A stretch of DNA of 64,000 nucleotides from Pseudomonas sp. GV071 (GTDB lineage Bacteria; Pseudomonadota; Gammaproteobacteria; Pseudomonadales; Pseudomonadaceae), in the NCBI RefSeq assembly GCF_003050835.1, contig NZ_QAOJ01000001.1, positions 1-64,000 of the forward strand, read 5' to 3'. Below are positions 1 to 8,528 of this stretch, piece by piece (the stretch's first letter is position 1; each line of letters starts with the position of its first letter). Below the pieces are notes generated by a model. That model saw only the letters and a program-made list of their open reading frames with translations. It did not search any database and was not told the DNA's origin. A program made the translations under genes and the position numbers.

Positions 1-5
1 CGAAT

Positions 6-124
6 TGCTTGACGACCATAGAGCGTTGGAACCACCTGATCCCATCCCGAACTCAGTAGTGAAACGACGCATCGCCGATGGTAGTGTGGGGTTTCCCCAT
101 GTGAGAGTAGGTCATCGTCAAGCT
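6..124 (+). rRNA. rrf: 5S ribosomal RNA
   Basis: The sequence follows the gammaproteobacterial 5S pattern: terminal arms TGCTTGACGA and TCGTCAAGC pair with each other. The internal GTTGGAACCACCTGATCCC and the 3' block GATGGTAGTGTGGGG/CCCCATGTGAGAGTAGG are typical of Pseudomonas 5S. This is the 3' end of an rRNA operon whose 16S and 23S genes would lie left of the window. A factor-independent terminator follows directly. The ends are set by terminal-stem pairing and could be off by a base or two. Confidence 0.97.
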
Positions 125-132
125 TAAATTCC

Positions 133-172
133 AAACCCCTCATTCGCGAAAGCGAGTGGGGGGTTTGTTTTT
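133..172 (+). terminator. Terminator of the rRNA operon
   Basis: An AAACCCCTC...GAGTGGGGGGTTT hairpin with an internal TCGCGAAAGCGA extension is followed by GTTTTT. It lies 8 bases after 5S rRNA. Confidence 0.9.
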
Positions 173-195
173 GCGTCGAGAAAAGTGGGCGGCTG

Positions 196-224
196 TAAAC
201 ATCAAGCGCGCAAGCGCTTGATGT
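196..224 (-). terminator. Probable terminator after the thioesterase gene
   Basis: Perfect 10-bp inverted repeat ACATCAAGCG/CGCTTGATGT with a 6-base loop, 14 bases beyond the thioesterase stop codon. Read on the minus strand, the stem is followed by only a short T run, so the efficiency is uncertain. Confidence 0.5.
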
Positions 225-237
225 CCGATGGTGTTGC

Positions 238-681
238 TTAGTCAAGCCAGTTGACCTTACTGAACTTACCGAAGAAGTCTTCAGGCATCGGTACAACTTT
301 CGAGGTGCTGTAGTCGAAGAATACGAAGCCCGACTTCGCCATAGCGATCAGGCTGCTGTCGGCGGGCCGGGTAATGCGGAAGGTGATGTCGCCGCCATAC
401 TTGTTGAAGTCCATTACTCCAACCTCAAACAGCAACTGGTCCCGTGCATGGGCTTCGGCTCTGTATGTAGTGGCCAGGTCGGTGACGATAATGCCCAGGC
501 CCGTGCCGTCGGTTTCATGAATGCCAAAGTCGAACAGAAAGCGTGCGCGCGCCTCGGAAATCATCGAGATCATCGAGTCGTTGCCCAGGTGATTACCGGC
601 GTTGATGTCGGTGACGCGCACGGTGAGGTGGGTGCTGTAGCAAAATTGGTCTTCAGGAAATTGCAGCTGCAGGCGGGCCAT
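238..681 (-). CDS. Hotdog-fold acyl-CoA thioesterase family protein
   Basis: The 147-residue product has the size and layout of a single hotdog domain of the 4-hydroxybenzoyl-CoA thioesterase type. The N-terminal strand VRVTDINAGNHLGND (about residues 21-35) carries the Asp and His/Asn positions typical of the YbgC/FadM-like active site. A helix SMISMISEARARFLFDF follows. It probably hydrolyses a cytosolic acyl-CoA; the substrate cannot be read from the sequence. It is the last of three leftward genes after alaC and the alginate lyase, but the gaps (about 85 and 117 bases) do not prove cotranscription. The start has a weak AGAGA upstream. Confidence 0.8.
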   Translation of the reverse strand: MARLQLQFPEDQFCYSTHLTVRVTDINAGNHLGNDSMISMISEARARFLFDFGIHETDGTGLGIIVTDLATTYRAEAHARDQLLFEVGVMDFNKYGGDITFRITRPADSSLIAMAKSGFVFFDYSTSKVVPMPEDFFGKFSKVNWLD

Positions 682-766
682 TTCAGTCTCTATAACATTG
701 GCGGAAGTGAGGGTATTTTACGGGCTCGCAACGGCAAAAGGCGCGCCGTCCAGGCTAAATCAGCAC

Positions 767-1456
767 TTAGCGATGAACGCTATTAAGCCAGTAAAAGGTC
801 GCTCGGCCGCCTTCGTTGTCCGGGCCGTAATTGTCCTGAATATAGGCGCCGGCTTTGAAGTAAAAACGCTGGTTGTCCCAATAGCCGCTCAACTGGCGGT
901 AGTACGAGCCGGCATCACCATCGCTGCTTTGCACTCGGATGCCTAGCTTTCCGGTTGGCGTCAGGCGCAGGTCATAGCTGAATCGTTCGTTCAGTTGCAC
1001 GTTCTCAGCCAGCAGGATGTTCTGTACTTCGCTGTCGCCGGGGCGTTTTCGCAGAAGCGCTTCGAGGCGGCCTACGCCTCGCAGGTAGTGGTACTGCAGT
1101 TTGAGCAATGGATCATTCTGACTGCCAGGTTGGTCGTCGCTGTGGATCTGGCCAATGATGATTTTGCCTTTGCTCGGCACCTGGCTGACCGTCAGCACGG
1201 CGCTCAGGTAGCTGTCCGCCGTCTGGTACGGCCAATAGCTCAGTGTGCCATCCGTTTGTGTTTCTCGTAGCTCGGTGCGGGGATAGTGAGCATCTTCTGT
1301 TGTGGTGCCTGTTACCGGTACCCAGAAGGTCACGCTGCCATCGGCGTGACGGCGGAAGTATTGGCTTTGGTAGCCATTGTTGAGGCGGGCGGTGTCGATG
1401 GAGGTGGCGGAGCCGTGGGCTGGGACCGTGAGGTTCCAAGTGGTGAGATCAAGCAT
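767..1456 (-). CDS. Polysaccharide lyase family 7 (alginate lyase-like)
   Basis: The 229-residue product is a single PL7 beta-jelly-roll. The three PL7 blocks are visible in order: PRTELRE (RTEL), GQIHSDD (QIH) and YFKAGAYIQ near the C-terminus. Together these build the catalytic cleft for beta-elimination of alginate. The frame stays open upstream, but I place the start at the ATG giving MLDLTTWNLTVP because mature PL7 domains begin there and an AAGG lies about 8 bases upstream. No signal peptide is seen from either start, so this looks cytoplasmic or exported without a classical signal. No other alginate genes are nearby. Confidence 0.85.
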   Translation of the reverse strand: MLDLTTWNLTVPAHGSATSIDTARLNNGYQSQYFRRHADGSVTFWVPVTGTTTEDAHYPRTELRETQTDGTLSYWPYQTADSYLSAVLTVSQVPSKGKIIIGQIHSDDQPGSQNDPLLKLQYHYLRGVGRLEALLRKRPGDSEVQNILLAENVQLNERFSYDLRLTPTGKLGIRVQSSDGDAGSYYRQLSGYWDNQRFYFKAGAYIQDNYGPDNEGGRATFYWLNSVHR

Positions 1457-1573
1457 CAGGAAGGCCTTGTACGGATGAGAAAGCACCCGTTCGGTAACCC
1501 TGGGCGTGACAAGTTCAGCGCTGATAGATGGGCGGGGCCGCCGTTGATCCAACGGCGACCGCTCTAGAAGGAC

Positions 1574-2797
1574 TTATACGGTGTCGCCTTTGCCTTTAGC
1601 TAGCAGGCCGTCGGCGCGGAACATGGCCTTGATGCCACGCACCGCCTGACGAATCCGGTCCTGGTTTTCGATCAAGGCGAAGCGCACATGATCGTCGCCA
1701 TAGTCGCCAAAGCCCAGGCCTGGTGAGACGCAGACTTTGGCCTCAGCCAGCAGCTTCTTGGAGAACTCCAGCGAGCCGAGCTTGGCGTACGGCTCCGGGA
1801 TCTTCGCCCACACGTACATGGACGCTTTCGGATTCTCGACCATCCAGCCTGCCTCATGCAGCCCACGCACCAGTACGTCGCGACGCTGCTGATAGTTGGC
1901 GGTGATCTCATGCACGCAGCTCTGATCGCCTTCCAAGGCGGCAATAGCGGCGACCTGCAGCGGGGTGAAGGTGCCGTAATCGTGGTAGCTCTTGATCCGT
2001 GCCAGGGCATTCACCAGCTCCGGGTTGCCGACCATGAAACCAATACGCCAGCCCGCCATGTTGTAGCTCTTGGACAGGGTAAAGAACTCCACCGCAATGT
2101 CCTTGGCGCCCGGTACCTGCATGATCGAAGGCGCTTTCCAGCCGTCATAAACGATATCGGCATATGCCAGGTCGTGGACCACCAGCACGTTGTACTGTTT
2201 GGCCAGGGCGATGATGCGCTCGAAGAAGTCCAGCTCCACGCATTGGGCGGTGGGGTTGGAGGGGAAGCCGATGATCAGCATCTTCGGCTTCGGAATGCTT
2301 TCGCGAATGGCCCGTTCCACTTCGGCGAAGAAGTCGACGCCAGGTACCAGTGGCACCGAACGTACCTGGGCGCCGGCAATCACCGCACCGTAGATGTGAA
2401 TCGGGTAGCTAGGGTTGGGTACCAGCACCGTGTCGCCTTGATCAAGGGTGGCGAGCATCAGATGCGCCAGGCCTTCCTTGGAGCCGATGGTGACGATGGC
2501 TTCGTTTTCTGGGTCGATCTCGACCTGATAACGGTCCTGGTACCAGCGCGAAATGGCGCGACGCAGGCGCGGAATGCCGCGAGAAGTGGAGTAGCCGTGG
2601 GTGTCTTCGCGCTGAGCAACCTGTACGAGTTTTTTTACGATATGGGGCGGGGTGGCGCCATCCGGGTTACCCATGCTCAAGTCGATGATGTCTTCGCCGC
2701 GCCGACGCGCAGCCATCTTCAGCTCGGCAGTGATATTGAAAACGTAAGGGGGGAGACGATCGATGCGCGCAAAGCGGCGCGGAGCTTGTTCAGCCAT
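1574..2797 (-). CDS. alaC: Glutamate-pyruvate aminotransferase AlaC
   Basis: The 407-residue product is a fold-type I class I/II PLP aminotransferase. Visible hallmarks are [15 protein letters not shown] at the N-terminus, [42 protein letters not shown] and the PLP-lysine block [14 protein letters not shown]. The wording matches AlaC, which makes alanine from pyruvate and glutamate in the cytosol. The frame is open for 56 codons further upstream, but the start giving [13 protein letters not shown] is chosen because GAGGA lies just before it and the family begins here. Confidence 0.92.
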   Translation of the reverse strand: MAEQAPRRFARIDRLPPYVFNITAELKMAARRRGEDIIDLSMGNPDGATPPHIVKKLVQVAQREDTHGYSTSRGIPRLRRAISRWYQDRYQVEIDPENEAIVTIGSKEGLAHLMLATLDQGDTVLVPNPSYPIHIYGAVIAGAQVRSVPLVPGVDFFAEVERAIRESIPKPKMLIIGFPSNPTAQCVELDFFERIIALAKQYNVLVVHDLAYADIVYDGWKAPSIMQVPGAKDIAVEFFTLSKSYNMAGWRIGFMVGNPELVNALARIKSYHDYGTFTPLQVAAIAALEGDQSCVHEITANYQQRRDVLVRGLHEAGWMVENPKASMYVWAKIPEPYAKLGSLEFSKKLLAEAKVCVSPGLGFGDYGDDHVRFALIENQDRIRQAVRGIKAMFRADGLLAKGKGDTV

Positions 2798-2925
2798 GTG
2801 TTCCTCGAAGACGTAAGCGCCCGGAACCGTCCGAGCGACGTTGGCCAGTGCGCTGGCCAGTGGCGAAGATAAGTGTGGCCGTTGCGCTTGTCGAGAGGGG
2901 TAAGGAAATTTCAACTGTCTGTACT

Positions 2926-2959
2926 GGACAAAAATCCCGCGATGGCGGGATTTTTGTCC
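2926..2959 (-). terminator. Bidirectional-looking hairpin terminator
   Basis: Perfect inverted repeat GGACAAAAATCCCGC/GCGGGATTTTTGTCC with a 4-base loop and T runs on both strands. It sits 10 bases beyond the stop of the small lipoprotein gene and upstream of alaC, so it insulates alaC from the gene before it. Confidence 0.85.
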
Positions 2960-2969
2960 GAACACTCGT

Positions 2970-3179
2970 TTAGCGTTCGAGCATCTGCTTCACCGAGGAC
3001 TGCGGGATCTGCTGGATGCGGCCTTCACTGTCTTCGAATTCCAGCATGCCGGTGTCCTCGTCCAGGTCCGGTTTGCCGTCACTGGTCAGCATCTGGCCAT
3101 CGGTGGTGGTGATGATGTACTCGCTAGAGCAGCCGGCAAGGCTGAGCAAGCAAACTACCGCAAGAATCCAATGCTTCAT
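2970..3179 (-). CDS. YgdI/YgdR-like small lipoprotein
   Basis: The 69-residue product has a signal peptide with lipobox ([17 protein letters not shown], lipidated Cys17). A short SH3-like segment follows, with [34 protein letters not shown]. This is the pattern of the YgdI/YgdR family of enterobacterial and pseudomonad lipoproteins, whose function is unknown. The start at MKHW is favoured over one 16 codons upstream because it begins the signal peptide and follows GGGAG. It stands alone between two terminators. Confidence 0.85.
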   Translation of the reverse strand: MKHWILAVVCLLSLAGCSSEYIITTTDGQMLTSDGKPDLDEDTGMLEFEDSEGRIQQIPQSSVKQMLER

Positions 3180-3272
3180 GGTGAACTCCCTACTGGCAAA
3201 TAAGGGCGTCGCAAGAGGGCGCGCCACGTGTTTACCCTAGCAGGCGCTATCCGTCTCGCCAGCGCGCCCATA

Positions 3273-3303
3273 AAAAAGCCCCGCACTGGGCGGGGCTCTT
3301 TTT
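3273..3303 (-). terminator. Terminator of acnB
   Basis: AAAAAAGCCCCGC-ACTG-GGCGGGGCTCTTTTT: a GC stem with A/T runs on both sides, 15 bases beyond the acnB stop codon. Confidence 0.88.
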
Positions 3304-3317
3304 GACGCGGTATTTCG

Positions 3318-5927
3318 TTACGCTTGAACGACCGGAATCTGGGCGTTCGCAGCAGCGTCGCGGAATTCCGCGATCTGGTCGAAGCTCAGGTAGCGGTAAA
3401 CGTCGGCAGCCATGCTGTCGATGCTCGCGGCGTATTCCATGTACTCGGCAACGGTAGGCAGCTTGCCGAGAATGGACGCTACAGCGGCCAGTTCAGCGGA
3501 TGCCAGGTACACGTTGGCGCCATCGCCCAGACGGTTCGGGAAGTTACGGGTCGAAGTCGACACTACAGTCGAGTTCGCCGCTACACGTGCCTGGTTACCC
3601 ATGCACAGCGAGCAGCCCGGCATTTCCATGCGCGCGCCAGCCTTGCCGTAGATGCCGTAGTAGCCTTCTTCGGTGAGCTGGTGAGCGTCCATCTTGGTCG
3701 GCGGCGACAGCCACAGACGGGTAGGAATCGAGCCTTTGACCTTGTCCAGCAACTTACCGGCAGCGCGGAAGTGGCCGATGTTGGTCATGCACGAACCGAT
3801 GAACACTTCGTCGATCTTCTCGCCCTGAACGGTCGAGAGCAGACGGGCGTCGTCCGGGTCGTTTGGCGCGCAGAGCACAGGCTCTTTGATGTCGGCCAGG
3901 TCGATTTCGACGATTTCGGCGTACTCGGCGTCAGCGTCAGCAGACAGCAGTTCCGGGTTGGCCAGCCAGGCTTCCATTGCTTGAGCGCGACGCTCCATGG
4001 TGCGGGCATCGCCGTAGCCTTCGCTGATCATCCAGCGCAGCAGGGTGATGTTCGACTTCAGGTATTCGGCGATGGCTTTTTCCGGCAGCTTGATGGTGCA
4101 ACCAGCAGCGGAACGTTCGGCCGAGGCGTCGGACAGCTCGAACGCCTGTTCAACGGTCAGCTCGTCCAGACCTTCGATTTCCAGGATGCGGCCCGAGAAG
4201 GCGTTGATCTTGCCCTTCTTCTCAACGGTCAGCAGACCGTTCTTGATGCCGTAGTAAGGAATGGCGTGAACCAGGTCGCGCAGGGTGATGCCAGGTTGCA
4301 GCTTGCCCTTGAAGCGCACCAGTACCGACTCCGGCATGTCCAGCGGCATAACGCCGGTGGCAGCGGCGAAGGCGACCAGGCCGGAACCGGCTGGGAACGA
4401 GATGCCGATCGGGAAACGGGTGTGCGAGTCACCACCGGTGCCTACGGTGTCCGGCAGCAGCATGCGGTTCAGCCAGCTGTGGATGATGCCGTCGCCAGGA
4501 CGCAGGGACACGCCGCCACGGGTGCGGATGAAATCCGGCAGGGTGTGGTGGGTGGTGACGTCGATCGGCTTCGGATAGGCCGCGGTGTGGCAGAAGGACT
4601 GCATCACCAGGTCAGCCGAGAAGCCCAGGCACGCCAGGTCTTTCAGTTCGTCACGGGTCATTGGACCGGTGGTGTCCTGAGAGCCGACGGTGGTCATTTT
4701 CGGTTCGCAGTAGGTGCCAGGACGGATGCCCTTGCCAACTGGCAGACCGCACGCCTTGCCGACCATTTTCTGCGCCAGGGTGTAACCCTTGCCGGTGTCG
4801 ACCGGAGCTTCTGGCAGCTTGAACAGGTCGGTTGGGCCCAGGCCCAGCTCGGCGCGTGCTTTCTCGGTCAGGCCACGGCCGACGATCAGCGGAATACGGC
4901 CACCGGCGCGAACTTCGTCCAGCAGAACCGGAGTTTTCAGTTCGAAGGTGGTGAGGACTTCATCGGTACCGTGCTTGCAGACTTTGCCAGCGTGCGGGTA
5001 CAGGTCGATAACGTCGCCCATGTGCATGTTCGATACGTCGAACTCGATTGGCAGAGCGCCGGCATCTTCCATGGTGTTGTAGAAGATCGGGGCGATTTTC
5101 GAGCCGAAGCAGAAACCGCCAGCGCGCTTGTTCGGTACGTACGGAATGTCGTCGCCGAAGAACCACAGCACCGAGTTGGTGGCGGATTTACGCGAGGAGC
5201 CGGTACCGACCACGTCACCGACGTAAGCGATAGGGAAGCCTTCGCCGCGCATGGTTTCGATCTGCTTCATCGGGCCGATGGAGCCTTGCACGTCAGGCAC
5301 GATGCCGTCACGGGCCATTTTCAGCATGGCCAGGGCGTGCAACGGGATGTCCGGACGGGACCAGGCGTCTGGCGCCGGGGACAGGTCGTCGGTGTTGGTT
5401 TCGCCAGTTACTTTGAAGACGCGCAGGCTGATTTTGTCGGCCAGGGTAGGGCGCTTCTGGAACCATTCGCCATCTGCCCAGGACTGCAGTACGCCTTTGG
5501 CGTGAGCATTACCGTTTTTGGCTTTTTCGGCGACGTCGTGGAACGCATCGAACATCAGCAGGGTGTGCTTCAGTTGTTCGGCAGCGGTGGCGGCCAGCTC
5601 AGCATTGTCCAGCAGCTCAACCATAGTGGCGATGTTGTAACCGCCTTGCATGGTGCCCAGCAGTTCAACGGCGCGTTGTTTGCTGATCAGCGGGGAAGTG
5701 GCTTCGCCTTTGGCGACAGCGGAGAGGAAACCGGCCTTGACGTAGGCAGCTTCGTCCACGCCTGGCGGTACGCGATTGGTGATCAGATCAACGAGGAATT
5801 CTTCCTCGCCTGCTGGCGGGTTTTTCAACAGATCAACCAGGCCGGCAGTTTGTTCGGCGTTTAGCGGCTGGGGCACGATGCCCTGAGCTGCACGCTCTGC
5901 AATGTGTTTGCGATAGGCTTCAAGCAC
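3318..5927 (-). CDS. acnB: Bifunctional aconitate hydratase 2 / 2-methylisocitrate dehydratase
   Basis: The 869-residue product is full-length AcnB, which interconverts citrate and isocitrate in the TCA cycle through a 4Fe-4S cluster. The N-terminal HEAT-like region has [36 protein letters not shown], then the swivel domain. The cluster-binding part has [17 protein letters not shown] and [16 protein letters not shown], which supply the cluster cysteines. I choose the GTG that gives (M)[20 protein letters not shown]. The family begins there, the length matches, and GAGGG lies 8-9 bases upstream. An in-frame ATG 21 codons further up would wrongly lengthen the protein into the structured leader. 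It is monocistronic, with its own terminator. Confidence 0.97.
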   Translation of the reverse strand: MLEAYRKHIAERAAQGIVPQPLNAEQTAGLVDLLKNPPAGEEEFLVDLITNRVPPGVDEAAYVKAGFLSAVAKGEATSPLISKQRAVELLGTMQGGYNIATMVELLDNAELAATAAEQLKHTLLMFDAFHDVAEKAKNGNAHAKGVLQSWADGEWFQKRPTLADKISLRVFKVTGETNTDDLSPAPDAWSRPDIPLHALAMLKMARDGIVPDVQGSIGPMKQIETMRGEGFPIAYVGDVVGTGSSRKSATNSVLWFFGDDIPYVPNKRAGGFCFGSKIAPIFYNTMEDAGALPIEFDVSNMHMGDVIDLYPHAGKVCKHGTDEVLTTFELKTPVLLDEVRAGGRIPLIVGRGLTEKARAELGLGPTDLFKLPEAPVDTGKGYTLAQKMVGKACGLPVGKGIRPGTYCEPKMTTVGSQDTTGPMTRDELKDLACLGFSADLVMQSFCHTAAYPKPIDVTTHHTLPDFIRTRGGVSLRPGDGIIHSWLNRMLLPDTVGTGGDSHTRFPIGISFPAGSGLVAFAAATGVMPLDMPESVLVRFKGKLQPGITLRDLVHAIPYYGIKNGLLTVEKKGKINAFSGRILEIEGLDELTVEQAFELSDASAERSAAGCTIKLPEKAIAEYLKSNITLLRWMISEGYGDARTMERRAQAMEAWLANPELLSADADAEYAEIVEIDLADIKEPVLCAPNDPDDARLLSTVQGEKIDEVFIGSCMTNIGHFRAAGKLLDKVKGSIPTRLWLSPPTKMDAHQLTEEGYYGIYGKAGARMEMPGCSLCMGNQARVAANSTVVSTSTRNFPNRLGDGANVYLASAELAAVASILGKLPTVAEYMEYAASIDSMAADVYRYLSFDQIAEFRDAAANAQIPVVQA

Positions 5928-5975
5928 AGTTATTACCCTCATCAGTGGTCCCATAGGGTTGTCCGGGACGCATCC

Positions 5976-6111
5976 AGAAGCTGCTTTCAAAGTTTTACGC
6001 CTGCAGGACGTTTTGATGAGGGCTGGCTGGGCTACCGGCGAATCGTGGTAACCCAGCCAACTGCGTTCCTGCGGGATTAACTGTGCTCGTGACGCTTTGA
6101 AAACAGCTTCT
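5976..6111 (-). promoter_or_regulatory. Structured 5' leader of acnB (candidate cis-regulatory RNA)
   Basis: On the acnB sense strand three nested helices can form. The outer one pairs 6095-6111 with 5976-5992 (17 pairs, one of them G-U). The middle one pairs 6065-6072 with 6001-6009 (8 pairs, one bulge). The inner one pairs 6047-6058 with 6025-6036 (12 pairs, one G-U, 10-base loop). The element ends 48 bases before the GTG start and is unlike the REP elements elsewhere in the window. That it regulates acnB, and how, is inference. Confidence 0.55.
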
Positions 6112-6142
6112 AACGGACATCACGCCTAAGAATGGCCCGGGG

Positions 6143-6171
6143 ATTCTACTGGAAAAGCGCAGCAAAGGTAA
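6143..6171 (-). promoter_or_regulatory. Putative sigma-70 promoter of acnB
   Basis: On the minus strand, TTACCT (-35, 6166-6171), a 17-base spacer and TAGAAT (-10, 6143-6148, 5 of 6 matches). Transcription would start near 6136, giving a leader of about 209 nt that contains the whole structured element. Confidence 0.5.
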
Positions 6172-6259
6172 GACAAAGCCCTACATCCGCCGGGGTGACC
6201 CTCCTTAGACAAAGGGCTAAGATGCCGGCCTGTTCCTGTCGCCCTGTAATCGCCTGCCT

Positions 6260-6736
6260 ATGTCCAACCACCGCATCAAAACGCCCTGCGTCGGCCTGTG
6301 TTCCACCGTTTACGGGGATCTGGTCTGTCGTGGCTGCAAGCGTTTTCACCATGAGGTGGTGAACTGGAACCTGTACAACGATGAAGAAAAGCGCGCCGTC
6401 TGGCTGCGCCTGGAAATTCTTCTGGTGCAGGTAATGGCCGCCAAAGTCGATGTGTTCGACCCGGCGCGCCTGCGGCAGCAGCTGGAACAGCGGCAGATCC
6501 GTTTCGTGCCGGAGCAATCCGAGTACTGCTGGGCCTACCAATTGATTGCCCGCGGCGCCCGGGTGATCAACCAGCTTGAAGCCTATGGAATGGTGTTGCT
6601 GCCGGAGTTCCGCGACTGGTCGTTGCCGGAGCTGCGCGATGCGATCGATCGCGAGTTCTTCCTGTTGTCTGAAGCCCACTACGACCGCTACATCGCACCA
6701 CGTTTTCTCCGTGAAGGAATGGAAAGCCGGGTTTGA
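6260..6736 (+). CDS. DUF1289 domain-containing protein
   Basis: The 158-residue product opens with the DUF1289 cysteine pattern TPCVGLCSTVYGDLVCRGCKRF (Cys10, 14, 23, 26), a probable metal-binding knuckle. A helical segment with WNLYNDEEKRAVWLRL follows. The C-terminal 90 residues have no motif I recognise. DUF1289 proteins are small, cytosolic and of unknown role. It is divergent from acnB, with about 330 bases between the start codons, and ends at its own terminator. Confidence 0.82.
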   Translation: MSNHRIKTPCVGLCSTVYGDLVCRGCKRFHHEVVNWNLYNDEEKRAVWLRLEILLVQVMAAKVDVFDPARLRQQLEQRQIRFVPEQSEYCWAYQLIARGARVINQLEAYGMVLLPEFRDWSLPELRDAIDREFFLLSEAHYDRYIAPRFLREGMESRV

Positions 6737-6741
6737 ACCGA

Positions 6742-6768
6742 AAAAACCGCCAAACGGGGCGGTTTTTA
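6742..6768 (+). terminator. Terminator between DUF1289 and usp genes
   Basis: AAAAACCGCC-AAAC-GGGGCGGTTTTT hairpin with A/T runs on both sides, lying between two convergent genes and able to serve both. Confidence 0.88.
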
Positions 6769-6788
6769 GGGGGATGGGCACGCTGGGT

Positions 6789-7652
6789 TCAGCGTTGTGC
6801 CACCAGGTCTTCCAGGTGGGCGATCACGGTGTCCGGCTTCAACACCAACACATCGCTTTCCAGCATATCCAGCACCACTTCTGCAGTATTGCCGATCAGC
6901 GCGCCGGAGAACCCTGTGCGCGCCACGGTGCCCATCACGGTGACCGCTGCGCCAAGCTTTTTGGCCATAAACGGAATCAGCACATCGGCCGGCCCTTCGA
7001 GGATGTGCAACTGCTCATCGCTGAAGCCGTACTCCTCCTGGAAGTCGCGGATTCGCTCGCGGTAGCGCGCTTCGATGGTTTCCCGCAGCTGAAACACCGG
7101 GTCGGCGGACGCCAGCATGGGCGAGGGGTGGGCGTTGATCACATGCATACTGCCTTTGGTCAGACCGGCAATTTCATAGGCATGGTTGATGATGCTGGCG
7201 TGCAGTGCGCGGTGTTCGCCGTCGGAGTTGCCGACATCCACCGCCGCCAGAATTACCCCTTCGGCCCACGGCCGTTCGGTTTTCACCATCAGCACCGGGC
7301 AGGGTGAATAGCGCAGCAGCTTCCAGTCTTCCGGGGTCAGTAGCGCCTTTTTCAGCGGGTTGTCCGGACGGTGATCCTTGATCACCAGGCCGCAGCCTTC
7401 GGCTTGTTGCACACCGATGATGGTCTGGTGTAGGTTCTCGTGCCAGGTCTGCTGGCTGGTGACGCTATAGCCGTCCAGGCTCAGCGCGTTGCGCAGCACC
7501 TCCAGCAGGCCCGAGTGGTCATGCTTTTTGTCGCATACCAGCAGGTGCAGGTGCGACTGGGTGACGCCGGCGATCAGCTTGGCGCGCTTCAGTGCGTACC
7601 CTTCGGGGTGTTCGGGTTCAATGATCACCAGAATGCTGCGAACGGCTTGCAT
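6789..7652 (-). CDS. Tandem universal stress protein (UspE-like)
   Basis: The 287-residue product has two Usp domains, about residues 1-135 and 150-287. Each opens with a strand such as SILVIIEPEHPEG or GVILAAVDVGN. The second half keeps the nucleotide-binding-type loop GTVARTGFSGALIGNTAE, and ends VLVLKPDTVIAHLEDLV. Tandem Usp proteins help cells survive starvation and oxygen limitation in the cytosol. GAGGA precedes the ATG. An ANR-type box upstream of a good -10 (separate entry) suggests induction at low oxygen, as is known for several Pseudomonas usp genes. Confidence 0.9.
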   Translation of the reverse strand: MQAVRSILVIIEPEHPEGYALKRAKLIAGVTQSHLHLLVCDKKHDHSGLLEVLRNALSLDGYSVTSQQTWHENLHQTIIGVQQAEGCGLVIKDHRPDNPLKKALLTPEDWKLLRYSPCPVLMVKTERPWAEGVILAAVDVGNSDGEHRALHASIINHAYEIAGLTKGSMHVINAHPSPMLASADPVFQLRETIEARYRERIRDFQEEYGFSDEQLHILEGPADVLIPFMAKKLGAAVTVMGTVARTGFSGALIGNTAEVVLDMLESDVLVLKPDTVIAHLEDLVAQR

Positions 7653-7694
7653 GGTCGTATCCTCGATTTCCAGACGGCATTGGCGTGCGTCACC

Positions 7695-7737
7695 ACTATA
7701 GGTTTAGCCCACCGTTGCGCTTGATGATGCAGATCAA
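7695..7737 (-). promoter_or_regulatory. ANR/FNR-type box and -10 upstream of usp
   Basis: On the minus strand, TTGAT-CTGC-ATCAT (7724-7737) matches the ANR consensus TTGAT-N4-ATCAA at 9 of 10 positions. It is followed after 23 bases by TATAGT (7695-7700). The box centre falls near -42, the class II activator position. The start codon is about 36 bases downstream of the predicted start point. Confidence 0.7.
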
Positions 7738-7810
7738 CGCTTTACCCCGCGCGCCCGGCCAAACGGCGCCGTATAATCCCGCGCCTGCCCCATAGCCTCA
7801 GCCGTGATTT

Positions 7811-8422
7811 ATGCCTGTTCTTCCTGAAATCGATGCCTTCCTGCTTTGCCCGACCCCCGCCAGCTGGGTGGACGCGGCGCTGAACAACCTCGATATCCTG
7901 CTGATCGACCACGCCAACAATGAAAAGAAAGCCGCCGGCTCGGCCTTTCAGTTCATGTTCCAGTACAGCAACAAGCTCGATCTGCAGAACAAGATGTCGC
8001 GCCTGGCCCGCGAAGAGCTGCGCCATTTCGAGCAAGTGCTGGGGCTGATGAAAAAACGCGGCATGCCTTGGTTCAATGTCGGCTCGGCACGCTACGCCGG
8101 CGCGTTGCGCAAGCTGATCCGCAACCACGAACCCTATCGCCTGACCGACTCGTTGTTGGTCGGCGCCATTGTCGAAGCCCGCTCCTGCGAGCGTTTCGCC
8201 GCCCTGGCCCCGCGCCTGGACGAAGAGCTGGGCAAGTTCTACAGCAGCCTGCTGAAGTCCGAAGCGCGGCATTTCCAGGATTACCTCAAGCTCGCCTACC
8301 AGTACGGCGACGAAGCCGACATCCAGGCCAAGATCATCGAAATCGCCGAAAAAGAACGCGAGCTGATCGAAAGCCCTGATGCCGATTTCCGCTTCCACAG
8401 CGGCGTTCCTGCGCTGAGCTGA
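7811..8422 (+). CDS. miaE: tRNA-(ms2io6A)-hydroxylase MiaE
   Basis: The 203-residue product is the carboxylate-bridged diiron hydroxylase that oxidises ms2i6A37 of certain tRNAs to ms2io6A37 using O2. It is an almost all-helical ferritin-like fold. The iron-ligand segments visible are IDHANNEKKAAGSA, LAREELRHFEQVL (ExxH), GAIVEARSCERF and LKSEARHFQDYLKLA (ExxRH). Length matches the family. It is a single gene; a run of 14 C follows a few bases after the stop. Confidence 0.93.
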   Translation: MPVLPEIDAFLLCPTPASWVDAALNNLDILLIDHANNEKKAAGSAFQFMFQYSNKLDLQNKMSRLAREELRHFEQVLGLMKKRGMPWFNVGSARYAGALRKLIRNHEPYRLTDSLLVGAIVEARSCERFAALAPRLDEELGKFYSSLLKSEARHFQDYLKLAYQYGDEADIQAKIIEIAEKERELIESPDADFRFHSGVPALS

Positions 8423-8430
8423 TTCCTCTT

Positions 8431-8444
8431 CCCCCCCCCCCCCC
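8431..8444. repeat. Homopolymer run of 14 C
   Basis: Fourteen consecutive C residues between the miaE stop codon and its terminator. It is outside any coding region. Runs this long are slippage-prone and are also a place where assemblies err. Confidence 0.9.
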
Positions 8445-8454
8445 GCAAAAACAG

Positions 8455-8483
8455 AAACCGCCCGAGATCTATCGGGCGGTTCG
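8455..8483 (+). terminator. Terminator after miaE
   Basis: AACCGCCCGA-GATCTA-TCGGGCGGTT hairpin. The stem is strong but the following T run is weak, so termination may be partial. Confidence 0.65.
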
Positions 8484-8528
8484 ATCCAATCTATTCAAAA
8501 TATTCCGATAGCACGCTAAGAAATTTCT

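Noticed and set aside
3324..5864. Very long open frame on the plus strand opposite acnB
   Set aside because: It is antisense to an intact acnB, lacks any known motif and arises from the GC-rich third positions of the real gene.
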